NCBI GenBank assembly: GCA_017451225.1
Contig: JAFSPZ010000036.1
Coordinates: forward strand, 1 to 57,780
Length of the DNA: 57,780 nt
Direction: 5' to 3'
Source: Muribaculaceae bacterium
GTDB taxonomy: Bacteria > Bacteroidota > Bacteroidia > Bacteroidales > Muribaculaceae
Below, piece by piece: positions 40,060 through 47,995 of this stretch. The notes below the pieces were generated by a model. The model saw nothing but the letters and a program-made list of their open reading frames with translations, searched no databases and was not told where the DNA came from. Within the stretch, counting starts at the first letter, position 1, and every line of letters begins with the position of its first letter. The position numbers were made by a program, and so were the translations under genes.

Positions 40060-40067
40060 TACCTTTG
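40060..40067 (+). promoter_or_regulatory. -7 box of the phosphoethanolamine transferase gene
   Basis: TACCTTTG fits the -7 form and lies 37 bases before the TTG start or 82 before the first ATG. Confidence 0.55.
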
Positions 40068-40104
40068 CATGCTTTTTTAAGAAAACTCCTTTATAGCAAA
40101 ACAA

Positions 40105-41916
40105 TTGAAGCAAATTTTCAATCATATAAAACACGCAGCCCGATGGCTCATGAAGCCAATTGAGCAAGAGCTGAATTTCTTCCTGGTGATGTGGCTCATC
40201 AACGCCAGCGTCGCCATTGGCTACCTGGTGGGATGCTTCTTCATCGAAGACAACAGTGTGGCACACGCCATGCGATGCCTGGCGCTTGGCACCTTTGTCG
40301 CCTATCTGCTCACCACGCTGCTGCACTGCTGCAAGAAGAAATGGCTGCGCAAGAGTTTCAAGACCATCACCTATGTGGTCATTTTCACTCTTCAGGCCGT
40401 ATACACCTTCATCCAGCTCAATTTTGAGATGAGCCTTGGGCCCAAAGTCCTCATCCTCCTTGCCGAGACCAACGGAAAAGAGTCGAGCGAGTTCATCTCC
40501 ACCTATGCTTTCACTGCCAAGAGCCTGTGGTGCTACGGCATCATGCTGGCACTTATTGCCTGGGCCGTTGTCATGGAATGGAAACGCCGGGAATTCAACT
40601 CGACAACCAAATTCAAAGCAACGAAATGGGTTCTCGCACTGCTCTTCATCCCGCTGATTCTTAGCGGTGCCTATCTCAGCCACAACTACGTCAAGCTAGC
40701 GTTTTGCAAGCATTCCAAGGAGCTCAACCAGTGGGTTCAAAACTTCGGCATCGACGCCCTCGACCACCTGAGCGTGAGCTACTACTCGATGTGCTACCTC
40801 AACGTGAGCGACGCCGACATTGCACAGGCCATTCAGGTTGCCAAGCAGGTGAAACAAACCGCCCCAACCATCACCGAGCCCGACTCACTAAATGTGGTCT
40901 TCGTTCTGGGCGAGAGTTATATCAAGAGCCATTCGGCGCTCTACGGCTATTCACTCAACACCACTCCATGCCTCATTAAAGAGCGCGACCGTGGCAACCT
41001 CATCGTCTTCACCGACATGATAACGCCCTACAACGCCACCTCGCAGGTGCAGAAGAACGTCTTTGCCCTCAACGACAAGAGCAATGGCGAGATGTGGTAT
41101 GAGAAACCCATGGTGCCCACCGTCCTCAAGCAGGCAGGCTACAAAGTGTTCTTCTGGGACAACCAGCGCAACTACAGCAAGAATGAGCTTTTCACGATAA
41201 CAGTCAACTCGTTCATCTACAACCCCAGCATTGCCGCTCTGAGCTATGACGAGATTTCAAACCGGAGCATCTCTATCGACGGAAACCTCATCCACGACTT
41301 CAAGAATAAATCCAAGGTGCCTCGAGGCAAGTACAACTTCTACATCTTCCACCTCATGGGACAGCACGTGCACCCCATTGGACGATATCCCAAGAAATCG
41401 GGATATGACGTGTTCACTCCCGACTCGGTGCCTTTCAATGGCCCCTATCTCAACAAGGACAAGCGCACCTACATAGCCCAATATGACAACGCCACTCTCT
41501 ATAACGACAACGTGATGAAGCGCATCTTCGACTTGTGGCGCGACAAGAACACGGTTGTTATCTACTTCTCCGACCACGGCGACGAGGCCTACGACTACCG
41601 CGACCACGTGGGACGCGGCAATGTAACCACGGCAAGCCCCGAGCTCTTCCACTGCGACAACGACGTGCCGTTCATGGTTTGGTGCAGCGACAAGTTCATA
41701 GCAACCCATCCCGCCCTGGTCAACGACTTGCGCAATGCCGCCAGCCGCCCTGGAATGATCAACGACGCCAGCTACCTCATGCTCAGGCTCGCAGGAGTCA
41801 ACACCCAGTACTATGTGCCACAGCGCGACATCTCCAGCCCCAGCTACAAGCCCACCAAGCGCATAGTTTACGACAAATTCGACTACGACAAAGTGATAAA
41901 CAAAAAGAATAAATAA
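40105..41916 (+). CDS. sulfatase-fold phosphoethanolamine transferase (EptA/CptA-like)
   Basis: A 603-residue inner-membrane enzyme with about five N-terminal membrane helices (to about 200) and a periplasmic alkaline-phosphatase-like domain. GESYIKSHSALYGY and SDHGDEAYDYRDHVGRGN carry metal ligands, and the Thr of NATSQVQKNVF is in the place of the nucleophile. Such enzymes add phosphoethanolamine to lipid A or LPS core and can lower sensitivity to cationic peptides; the exact acceptor is not known. The frame starts at TTG (40105), with the first ATG at 40150; either is possible, and the shorter form keeps all membrane helices. A heptamer array follows its stop codon. Confidence 0.85.
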   Translation: MKQIFNHIKHAARWLMKPIEQELNFFLVMWLINASVAIGYLVGCFFIEDNSVAHAMRCLALGTFVAYLLTTLLHCCKKKWLRKSFKTITYVVIFTLQAVYTFIQLNFEMSLGPKVLILLAETNGKESSEFISTYAFTAKSLWCYGIMLALIAWAVVMEWKRREFNSTTKFKATKWVLALLFIPLILSGAYLSHNYVKLAFCKHSKELNQWVQNFGIDALDHLSVSYYSMCYLNVSDADIAQAIQVAKQVKQTAPTITEPDSLNVVFVLGESYIKSHSALYGYSLNTTPCLIKERDRGNLIVFTDMITPYNATSQVQKNVFALNDKSNGEMWYEKPMVPTVLKQAGYKVFFWDNQRNYSKNELFTITVNSFIYNPSIAALSYDEISNRSISIDGNLIHDFKNKSKVPRGKYNFYIFHLMGQHVHPIGRYPKKSGYDVFTPDSVPFNGPYLNKDKRTYIAQYDNATLYNDNVMKRIFDLWRDKNTVVIYFSDHGDEAYDYRDHVGRGNVTTASPELFHCDNDVPFMVWCSDKFIATHPALVNDLRNAASRPGMINDASYLMLRLAGVNTQYYVPQRDISSPSYKPTKRIVYDKFDYDKVINKKNK

Positions 41917-41928
41917 CAACATCCGAAG

Positions 41929-42187
41929 TCTGACTTCTGATTTCCGACTTCTGACTTCTGATTTCTGACATCTGATCTCTGACATCTGATCTCTGACATC
42001 TGATCTCTGACATCTGACTTCTGATTTCTGACATCTGACTTCTGACATCTGACTTCTGATCTCTGACATCTGATCTCTGACATCTGACTTCTGATTTCTG
42101 ACTTCTGATTTCTGACTTCTTATTTCTGACTTCTTATTTCTGACATCTGACTTCTGATTTCTGACTTCTGATTTCTGACATCTAACA
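41929..42187. repeat. 37-copy heptamer array before trmD
   Basis: The 259 bases divide exactly into 37 heptamers. Nearly all are TCTGACT, TCTGATT, TCTGACA or TCTGATC, with four variants (TCCGACT, TCTTATT twice, TCTAACA last). The array fills the gap between the transferase gene and trmD, ending six bases before the trmD ATG. It leaves no room for a separate promoter or a usual leader. Array length is likely to vary by slippage. Confidence 0.97.
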
Positions 42188-42193
42188 ACTACT

Positions 42194-42874
42194 ATGATGC
42201 GAATAGACATACTCACCGTGATGCCCGAGGCGCTGGAGTCGCCTCTGCACTGCAGCATCGTCCAGCGAGCACAAGACAAAGGCCTCGTCGAGATACACAT
42301 CCACAACCTGCGCGACTGGTCCACCAACAAGCACCGCAAGGTCGACGACTACCCCTTTGGCGGTGAAGCTGGCATGGTCATGCAAATCGAGCCCGTGTTC
42401 CTCGCCATCGAGCAGCTCAAGAGCGAGCGAGACTACGACGAGATAATCTTCACCTCGCCCGACGGTGACATGTTTGACCAGCCCATGGCAAACCAGCTCT
42501 CCATGGCACAGAACATCATCATCCTGTGCGGGCACTACAAGGGAGTGGACTATCGCATCCGCGAACACCTCATCACCCGTGAGATTTCAATAGGCAACTA
42601 TGTGCTCACCGGCGGCGAACTGCCCGCAGCTGTCATCGCCGACGCCATCGTAAGGCTCATTCCCGGCGCCATTGGCGACGAGCAGAGCGCACTTAACGAC
42701 TCCTTCCAGGACAACCTCCTCGAAGCACCAGTCTACACACGCCCTGCCGAGTTCAACGGATGGAAAGTCCCCGAAATCCTCCTCAGCGGCAACTTCCCAA
42801 AAATCGAAGAATGGAAAATGCAGCAAGCCCTCGAGCGCACCAAGAAACTCCGCCCAGGCCTGCTGGAAGAATAA
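42194..42874 (+). CDS. trmD: tRNA (guanine37-N1)-methyltransferase
   Basis: TrmD methylates G37 of a subset of tRNAs to prevent frameshifting and is normally essential. The SPOUT knot is intact: [26 protein letters not shown] and [15 protein letters not shown] (S-adenosylmethionine site). The length of 226 residues is usual. Two ATG codons stand in tandem (42194 and 42197). The start codon lies directly after the heptamer array, and no promoter is visible in the array, so it is probably read with the transferase gene. Confidence 0.96.
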   Translation: MMRIDILTVMPEALESPLHCSIVQRAQDKGLVEIHIHNLRDWSTNKHRKVDDYPFGGEAGMVMQIEPVFLAIEQLKSERDYDEIIFTSPDGDMFDQPMANQLSMAQNIIILCGHYKGVDYRIREHLITREISIGNYVLTGGELPAAVIADAIVRLIPGAIGDEQSALNDSFQDNLLEAPVYTRPAEFNGWKVPEILLSGNFPKIEEWKMQQALERTKKLRPGLLEE

Positions 42875-42998
42875 AATAGGGGACATTGCTCCCAATACTG
42901 CAACAGTCTGATACATTCTAACAAGTATTCAAGTTGTTTATTACATTCTACCCACATAGGTTGTATCAGATAATTGGCGGCAATAGGCCAAATGTATT

Positions 42999-43706
42999 TT
43001 ATATGAGATATTGATTTACAGGATCATTAGGATGTTCCTTTTTATATTTATGGGATTTTATGATTGGTATGTAAGCCCCAGCAAATAACAATAATATAGA
43101 AACAAATAAAAATATGAAAGCAAACAAAGGTTTTTGTGAAGCGGTATAAGAAAGAGTAAAAATAATCGATATAATAGCGAGACAAAAAATAAATGATTTG
43201 ACAAAATTTGCAGTAGCAAGTATTTCTTTAGCCTTTTTTTCTAATTTTTTTTCTTCTCTCTTTTTTTCTTCTTTAAGTCGCTTCCTTTCCTTGGTTTCAA
43301 TTGCCTTTCTTTCGATATCTTCAAAATATTGCTGAAGTTCCGAAAGAGTTTGTGGCTTAAAATTTTGTCTATTCTTCTCGTCAATCAAAAAAGAATATTT
43401 CTGTGTACCATCAAGGTTTAACGCCAATACTGTGTCATTAACAAATTCAGGATGCAACATAATGACAGTGTCATTCTCCATGTTTATTGTCAACGAATTG
43501 TTTGCAGACACCCAATTCCATGTTTTTCTTACACCAACACCATTATTTATCATAAGAACAGTTTTGTCTCTGTCAAATATATATAACTCTTTCGCTCCAG
43601 TATTGTTAAAAACAACCCATGGTTTATTGCAAAGAATTGTAGAAACATCTAAAGATTGGCTGAATCTTTTAATGCGTTTTACTGTATCAAGAAGATATGT
43701 TTTCAT
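42999..43706 (-). CDS. hypothetical membrane protein with charged helix
   Basis: I do not recognise this 235-residue protein. Residues 1-120 look like a soluble beta-rich domain (VLMINNGVGV, SLTINMENDTVIML). A very basic and acidic helix (about 130-165, rich in Lys and Glu) and two membrane helices (about 168-190 and 193-212) follow, with a short C-terminal tail. Codon use is AT-rich compared with trmD next door, which marks the left side of an accessory island. A 9-bp inverted repeat (42907-42915 with 42962-42970) lies in the gap between the two genes. Confidence 0.6.
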   Translation of the reverse strand: MKTYLLDTVKRIKRFSQSLDVSTILCNKPWVVFNNTGAKELYIFDRDKTVLMINNGVGVRKTWNWVSANNSLTINMENDTVIMLHPEFVNDTVLALNLDGTQKYSFLIDEKNRQNFKPQTLSELQQYFEDIERKAIETKERKRLKEEKKREEKKLEKKAKEILATANFVKSFIFCLAIISIIFTLSYTASQKPLFAFIFLFVSILLLFAGAYIPIIKSHKYKKEHPNDPVNQYLI

Positions 43707-43865
43707 ATTATTAAATATTTCATGTTAATATATCTCAGCAAGTTCTTTAAATTCGAGGATATAAACTAATTTATTATTTGCACCTTCAAGTATTTCGACA
43801 TTATTGGTATTGATTTTTTGCATTGATTGTGCCAGTTACATAATCTCAGTAGCGATTCGGGTTTG

Positions 43866-44330
43866 TTAATCATCTAACCATGAGTCAATACTACGAGTAA
43901 ATATAATTTTGTGTTGTTTATCAAGATAAACCTTTTCTATTATACCAACTCTGCTATTTAATAATCCATTATAAAAACTATATTCTGCCTCATAAATATA
44001 TCCAATCACTTCATTACTTCCTTCTTTTGCTAATCGATTAAGGGCACGTCTTTGATGTTCTGAAAATTCTGGATAATCGTAATCTTCATTATTAATTAGT
44101 TGAAATGCATCATTTGCTGTCATATCAGCGACATACTCACATGAAATCCATCTAAGTTTGATAGAAGATTTTATACCGAACGCTTTTGCATCAGTTTGTT
44201 TTTTATGAACAACAGCTGATTTTACTCTTTCAACAGGATTGGGATTTGCTTTACGTTTTTGTGGAGTTTTTGCGATTGTTACACCTCCAAGAAAGGAAAA
44301 AATGAAAAATAAAATGATTAATTTTTTCAT
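43866..44330 (-). CDS. hypothetical exported protein
   Basis: Starting at the ATG at 44330 this is a 154-residue protein with a signal peptide (about 1-20, ending TIAK). The mature part has a short basic N-terminus and a small alpha/beta domain (residues about 55-154) that I cannot assign. It is AT-rich like its neighbours and lies on the same strand as the rest of the island. The 159-base gap to the previous gene shows nothing definite. Confidence 0.55.
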   Translation of the reverse strand: MKKLIILFFIFSFLGGVTIAKTPQKRKANPNPVERVKSAVVHKKQTDAKAFGIKSSIKLRWISCEYVADMTANDAFQLINNEDYDYPEFSEHQRRALNRLAKEGSNEVIGYIYEAEYSFYNGLLNSRVGIIEKVYLDKQHKIIFTRSIDSWLDD

Positions 44331-44497
44331 GAATATATTCTTTAGCATTTAAGTAACAAATGTACGAAATTTATATTGAATTAAAGAGTTATTTGTAAAA
44401 AAAAATGTTCTAAAAATTCACCTTAACTATAAGGGGTATGCAATTTGCAACTTATTTTGCCATAATATAATTGAAGATGTTTTTATTTTTCGTTTGC

Positions 44498-44761
44498 CTA
44501 TGAAAGTTTCAAGTAGAAATTTATCATCGAGTTTCGAAGTCCCATATCGACATATGGAATTTCGCCATGCTGTAGTAGACTGATGCACTCCGAGAGATAC
44601 TCTGGTGGCGAGGTTTTAAAGCTCGCCAACCAATAGGCGTTTGCGCCTCTAGGCGATAGTGTGTATGTGTGGCCATAACCAAGTTTATGCCATACATAGA
44701 ACATTGGAACCTTTAACGCCTCCACATTTGCGACTTTCGGTTCTTGCAGAAAGTCTGGCAT
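44498..44761 (-). CDS. hypothetical protein, second part after an in-frame TGA
   Basis: An 87-residue frame starting with ATG directly after TGA (TGAATG). The stop and start are in the same frame, so this and the 27-codon frame upstream (44762-44845) may once have been one gene of about 115 codons broken by a nonsense change, or a reinitiation pair. No family recognised. The segment FYVWHKLGYGHTYTL may be a small folded domain. Confidence 0.45.
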   Translation of the reverse strand: MPDFLQEPKVANVEALKVPMFYVWHKLGYGHTYTLSPRGANAYWLASFKTSPPEYLSECISLLQHGEIPYVDMGLRNSMINFYLKLS

Positions 44762-44845
44762 TCAGTGTTCTGCTTTAATCTTGTCTTGAATGAGGCACAG
44801 CCCATTCACAAGGTCTATCATATCTCCTTTACTCGGTCTTACCAT
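44762..44845 (-). other. 27-codon leader frame in phase with the next gene
   Basis: ATG at 44845 to TGA at 44762, reading MVRPSKGDMIDLVNGLCLIQ and seven further residues. It begins three bases after the stop codon of the exonuclease III remnant, an operon-like spacing, and ends in phase with the ATG of the next frame. Confidence 0.4.
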
Positions 44846-44848
44846 AAT

Positions 44849-44990
44849 TTATATATCGATATCAAGCAATATAGGGCAATGATCTGAGCCCCATATATCA
44901 TCTCGGATTATTGAAGATTTAACTTTCGGCATGATTGATTGAGAAACGAGAAAATAATCAATAAGGCGAAAGGGGTGTTCGAGATTTTAA
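44849..44990 (-). pseudogene. truncated C-terminus of exonuclease III
   Basis: The minus strand encodes [14 protein letters not shown], a short linker and [15 protein letters not shown], then TAA at 44849. The R-x-IDYFLVS and GSDHCP motifs are the last conserved boxes of exonuclease III (xth/ExoA), the AP endonuclease family, and include the catalytic Asp-His pair. The remaining five-sixths of the gene is missing: the next gene's stop codon lies at its 5' edge. The remnant shows that an insertion or exchange replaced the upstream part. Confidence 0.8.
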
Positions 44991-44992
44991 TA
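44966..44992. repeat. 27-bp direct repeat, left copy
   Basis: Starts GCGAAAGGGGTGTT. It matches 45771-45797 at 24 of 27 positions, same orientation. It overlaps the 5' end of the exonuclease III remnant. Confidence 0.8.
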
Positions 44993-44995
44993 TAT

Positions 44996-45739
44996 TTATT
45001 TGATGATTTTCTTCCTTTGAATATTACCAATTGCATTACATTTTTTTATATGATTTAAACTTGGTGTTTCAAATGGTTTTTTAGGTTTAATTTGAAAATG
45101 AGTGCCAATATTTAGTAACAAATATGGAATTGCCATTATGAGCATAGATAAAATAGATAATCCAAACATAGACATAATGATGTCTACAAAATCATTTTTT
45201 CTTATTATGCCTAAAACAATTGCTGCAATATTTACTATAAGCAAAATTATTAAAGAGACACAACCAACCCAATCAGGCATTTCTTTTTTTGAACTTTTTC
45301 TATAATAAGAGTTTATATTTTGTTCGTATTCTTGTTCTAGTGCATCACAATTGTTACAATATTTCACATAACCGACAATAACTTCATTGCCTTCAGGAAA
45401 CATTTTTAAATGTTTTGAAAAATTATCATCTGTAACTTGTTTTCCACAAATGGGGCAAATAAAACCACCGTCTTCAATGACCTTTTTATTATCATTTGAT
45501 CTCTTATAATCAATTTCATTTTGGCGTTTGGTCTTTCTTTCAGAATTGTCTTTAATTATCGTGTATATCAACCAAATTACAAAAATTATAAAAGCAACAA
45601 TTAAAATACCAAATATTGTGTAACCGTCAAACACAGCTCCTTCATGAGCTACATCATCCTCATAATAATCATATTGAGTTTGTCCTAAAATTAGATTATT
45701 AATAAATAAACAAAAAATTGATAGTAGGATTTTTTTCAT
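44996..45739 (-). CDS. hypothetical membrane protein with zinc-ribbon-like cysteines
   Basis: A 247-residue protein with a signal peptide (about 1-19), a membrane helix at about 42-64, a cytoplasm-like segment with CPICGK and CNNCD (two cysteine pairs, a zinc-ribbon pattern) near 95-130, and two more membrane helices at about 158-180 and 187-212. Not recognised. It is strongly AT-rich and is enclosed by 27-bp imperfect direct repeats 805 bp apart, as if it had been inserted as a cassette. Confidence 0.55.
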   Translation of the reverse strand: MKKILLSIFCLFINNLILGQTQYDYYEDDVAHEGAVFDGYTIFGILIVAFIIFVIWLIYTIIKDNSERKTKRQNEIDYKRSNDNKKVIEDGGFICPICGKQVTDDNFSKHLKMFPEGNEVIVGYVKYCNNCDALEQEYEQNINSYYRKSSKKEMPDWVGCVSLIILLIVNIAAIVLGIIRKNDFVDIIMSMFGLSILSMLIMAIPYLLLNIGTHFQIKPKKPFETPSLNHIKKCNAIGNIQRKKIIK

Positions 45740-45770
45740 AATGATAGGAAATTGGTATGTTTGAGTTTAA

Positions 45771-45797
45771 GCGAAGGGGGTGTTTGAAATTTTAATA
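45771..45797. repeat. 27-bp direct repeat, right copy
   Basis: Starts GCGAAGGGGGTGTT. It matches 44966-44992 at 24 of 27 positions. It contains the stop codon of the next gene (45792-45794). Confidence 0.8.
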
Positions 45798-46272
45798 GAT
45801 TGACTGTTTGACGGCCCAGCCTGGGGGTGGGTAGGGCAGTGTGTCTTCGGTGCCTGTCAGTGGCACGCAGCCGTCACGCCATGCGTTGCGGCCTTCGCTC
45901 AGGGCATAGAAATAGTGCCCTTGTCGGCACTGCTCCAGTGCCAGCCGCCACCAAGCGGCGTAGTGCTCATCATGCCCTTTGGCCAGGCGTGCCATCTCGG
46001 GATAGTCGGCTATGATCTTCAATGCGATTTGAGTTGGAGTCATGTCGGTGGTGTCCCATGGAAACTTGCAGTTGGGTGTAAAAAGCACAAGCTCTCCGCT
46101 GGTGAGGTGCGGGAAAATACCGCACCGCTGCCATGTGTTTAGCTTCACTGTGAGCCAGCAGCGGTATGCTGAGCCATTTGGACTGATTGCTGCGCAAACA
46201 CGAAATTCCTCATAGCCCATGCGGTGCAACTCGGCCACCGCCTCAAAATATTTTTATGAATTGCTTTTCCAT
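45792..46272 (-). pseudogene. hypothetical gene with single-base frameshift near its start
   Basis: The main frame reads to 45792 and is open back to a GTG near 46238, but lacks an ATG. An ATG at 46272 begins MEKQFIK, runs through an A5 run on the minus strand (46255-46251) and stops after IF. Removing one A from that run joins the two parts as MEKQFIKYFEAVAELHRMGY, a natural-looking N-terminus. The full product would be about 159 residues. No family recognised; the Trp/Pro-rich end (LPYPPPGWAVKQSIY) is distinctive. Base composition is clearly more GC-rich than the genes on both sides, so its origin differs from theirs. Confidence 0.6.
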
Positions 46273-46276
46273 GTTG

Positions 46277-46380
46277 CTATTTGAAATAAGTTTCAATTAT
46301 TGTTCTTTCTAAGATTTGTCTTGGCTCTTGTAATGAAAGCAACTTAAAAAGTCTATCATCAATTTCAGCGTGGGAATAGT
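46277..46380 (-). pseudogene. headless C-terminal fragment
   Basis: Between the stop of the next gene and the frameshifted gene, one frame reads YYSHAEIDDRLFKLLSLQEP and continues to ERTIIETYFK before TAG at 46277. It has protein-like composition but no start codon, so it looks like the end of a lost gene. The family is not recognised. Confidence 0.4.
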
Positions 46381-46381
46381 A

Positions 46382-46780
46382 TTACCAAATTCTCCAGAGA
46401 CCAACTTCTTCAGGCTTTGTTGACCATTGTACTTGCCATGCTCTGCCATCAGTTTGGTCAAGGAGAATGAAATTGAATATATTTTGTGTTGGGTATAGAG
46501 TAAACCGACCTGGTTTAGATGTGGATTCATCATCCACTAAAGAAATATCGCTCAAGTTGTATGTGAATGAATTGGATGTACTTCCTGTGCTGTATTGAAC
46601 CATGCGCATTTTTCCAGTTTGAGTATCGAGGTTAATGAAGTTCCATCTATTTTCTGTAGGAAAGAGTTGATAACGTGCATTTGGGTTTACATAATACCTT
46701 GGCGGTACATTAGATGATGACTGCGCAAAGCTACAAATAGCAATGATAGCAAAAAGCAAGAATATTAAAATCTTTTTCAT
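46382..46780 (-). CDS. small secreted protein with two tandem modules
   Basis: With the ATG at 46780 this is a 132-residue protein with a signal peptide ending FAQ. The mature part holds two copies of a roughly 40-residue beta-rich module: RYQLFPTENRWNFINLDTQT and RFTLYPTQNIFNFILLDQTD, each followed by a Gln-Val/Tyr-Ser strand. Such modules occur in small exported Bacteroidales proteins; the function is unknown. The frame is open to 46840, but the earlier start would bury the signal peptide. Confidence 0.6.
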   Translation of the reverse strand: MKKILIFLLFAIIAICSFAQSSSNVPPRYYVNPNARYQLFPTENRWNFINLDTQTGKMRMVQYSTGSTSNSFTYNLSDISLVDDESTSKPGRFTLYPTQNIFNFILLDQTDGRAWQVQWSTKPEEVGLWRIW

Positions 46781-46805
46781 ACCTGTATTATTATGGAGAT
46801 TATTA

Positions 46806-47678
46806 TTACTCGGATTTGAAGTCCCGCACTTTGTTTTCATTGTCCGACATTTCTACGGTTTTGCTTTTTGCATTAACCATTGTCTCAGAAACCCAGATAA
46901 GTTTTCCTCTATTCTCCTCTTTATAGAAATCAGATGATAAACGTCTAAAATGTCCTTTGCGGAAATGAGGTCTCATTGAACCTTTTTCTATTGTAGAAAC
47001 CTTATCAGATACTCCTAATTGTATGCTATGTTCTTTATAGCGATAAGTGTTACTGTTATTAATATCAGGAACACCATTTTTTACACATTCAGGAAAGCAT
47101 TTCATATATGCTATAAGGTTGACTGCCAGTGTAAAATCTTTTATAAGATTTACAGAGTATTCGTCAGACTTTTTCTTTATTTCTTCATATTGGCTTTCGT
47201 GCATTTGTCCGACACCAGTGTCGCTACAGTAAAGCAATGAGAATGTGCCATCATGCATTATGGCAAACGAGAAAGTGTAACCATCGGTTTCGAATGGGAC
47301 ATGCAAAGCAATGTCATAGCGTACATATTCTAGATCATTCTGAGTATTTTCGTCAGATGCGATATTGTTTTCGCCTTCCTCTTTAAGATATTGCTTGATT
47401 CCTTCGAGGTCTTTAAGAGGAATTACATCGCGAAGGAAATCACGCAACTCTTTCAGTTCAAACCAAACATGAAGAATCTCTTTTCGATAGTCCTTCAGCC
47501 ACAAGTTTAAAGAAAGATATTCACTTTGTCTGATGAATGGGTCTGGATTAGAGTCAGCATACAATCTTGAATCACGATAAAAGCTCAATCCATCTGAACT
47601 TTTCTTCACCTTACACCATTTCTTATACATTTTCCACATTAGGCGTAGTGGTGTGCTATATGATATTTTTTTTGCCAT
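46806..47678 (-). CDS. hypothetical protein with AcrVA2-like C-terminal motif
   Basis: A 290-residue soluble, helix-rich protein. Most of it is unrecognised. Near the C-terminus it reads MRPHFRKGHFRRLSSDF, then GKLIWVSETMVNAKS. This RPHxRxGHxRR...W pattern is common in proteins of phages and plasmids, including the family named after the anti-CRISPR AcrVA2. The match is by motif only, and an anti-CRISPR role is not shown. It lies in the AT-rich island on the same strand as its neighbours, 25 bases before the small secreted protein gene. Confidence 0.55.
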   Translation of the reverse strand: MAKKISYSTPLRLMWKMYKKWCKVKKSSDGLSFYRDSRLYADSNPDPFIRQSEYLSLNLWLKDYRKEILHVWFELKELRDFLRDVIPLKDLEGIKQYLKEEGENNIASDENTQNDLEYVRYDIALHVPFETDGYTFSFAIMHDGTFSLLYCSDTGVGQMHESQYEEIKKKSDEYSVNLIKDFTLAVNLIAYMKCFPECVKNGVPDINNSNTYRYKEHSIQLGVSDKVSTIEKGSMRPHFRKGHFRRLSSDFYKEENRGKLIWVSETMVNAKSKTVEMSDNENKVRDFKSE

Positions 47679-47702
47679 TAGTATTAAGCTATTGATTATG
47701 TT

Positions 47703-47990
47703 TTAATCCCAGTCGTTGTACATGGTGGCGTCGTTGCGAGAGGGCGGCTGAGGCTGTGCCCAGTCGCCAGACTCAGCGATATTGCGATACTCCTCCTCAG
47801 ATATTTCCTCTATCGGACTGTAGGCAGGTTGATACCAGTCGGGTGCAACAAAGCTTATGCCATTATTAAAAACGGTGCGTCTGTTACACTCGTCGATAGT
47901 GACTAATATTTTATGTCTTGTGTTCTTAAAATATCTCATTATGAAATGGATGATTTCTAAAATGTCTTTATAAATGAAATTGTTCTTCAT
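47703..47990 (-). CDS. hypothetical 95-residue protein
   Basis: Not recognised. It has a short hydrophobic N-terminus, a basic strand (RHKILVTIDECNRRTVFNNG) and a C-terminus rich in Pro, Glu and Trp that may be unstructured. A later Met (codon 18) is also a possible start. It starts five bases after the exonuclease-BRCT gene stop, so the two may be co-transcribed. Confidence 0.5.
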   Translation of the reverse strand: MKNNFIYKDILEIIHFIMRYFKNTRHKILVTIDECNRRTVFNNGISFVAPDWYQPAYSPIEEISEEEYRNIAESGDWAQPQPPSRNDATMYNDWD

Positions 47991-47995
47991 TATAT

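Noticed and set aside
41257-42339. Long minus-strand open frame through the heptamer array
   Set aside because: It exists because heptamers without stop codons read open in all frames, and its other half is antisense to the transferase gene. The repeated Lys-Ser-Glu-Val-Arg product is not protein-like.
46309-46533. 74-residue minus-strand open frame
   Set aside because: Mostly out of frame across the small secreted protein gene; the better reading of its last part is the headless fragment in another frame.
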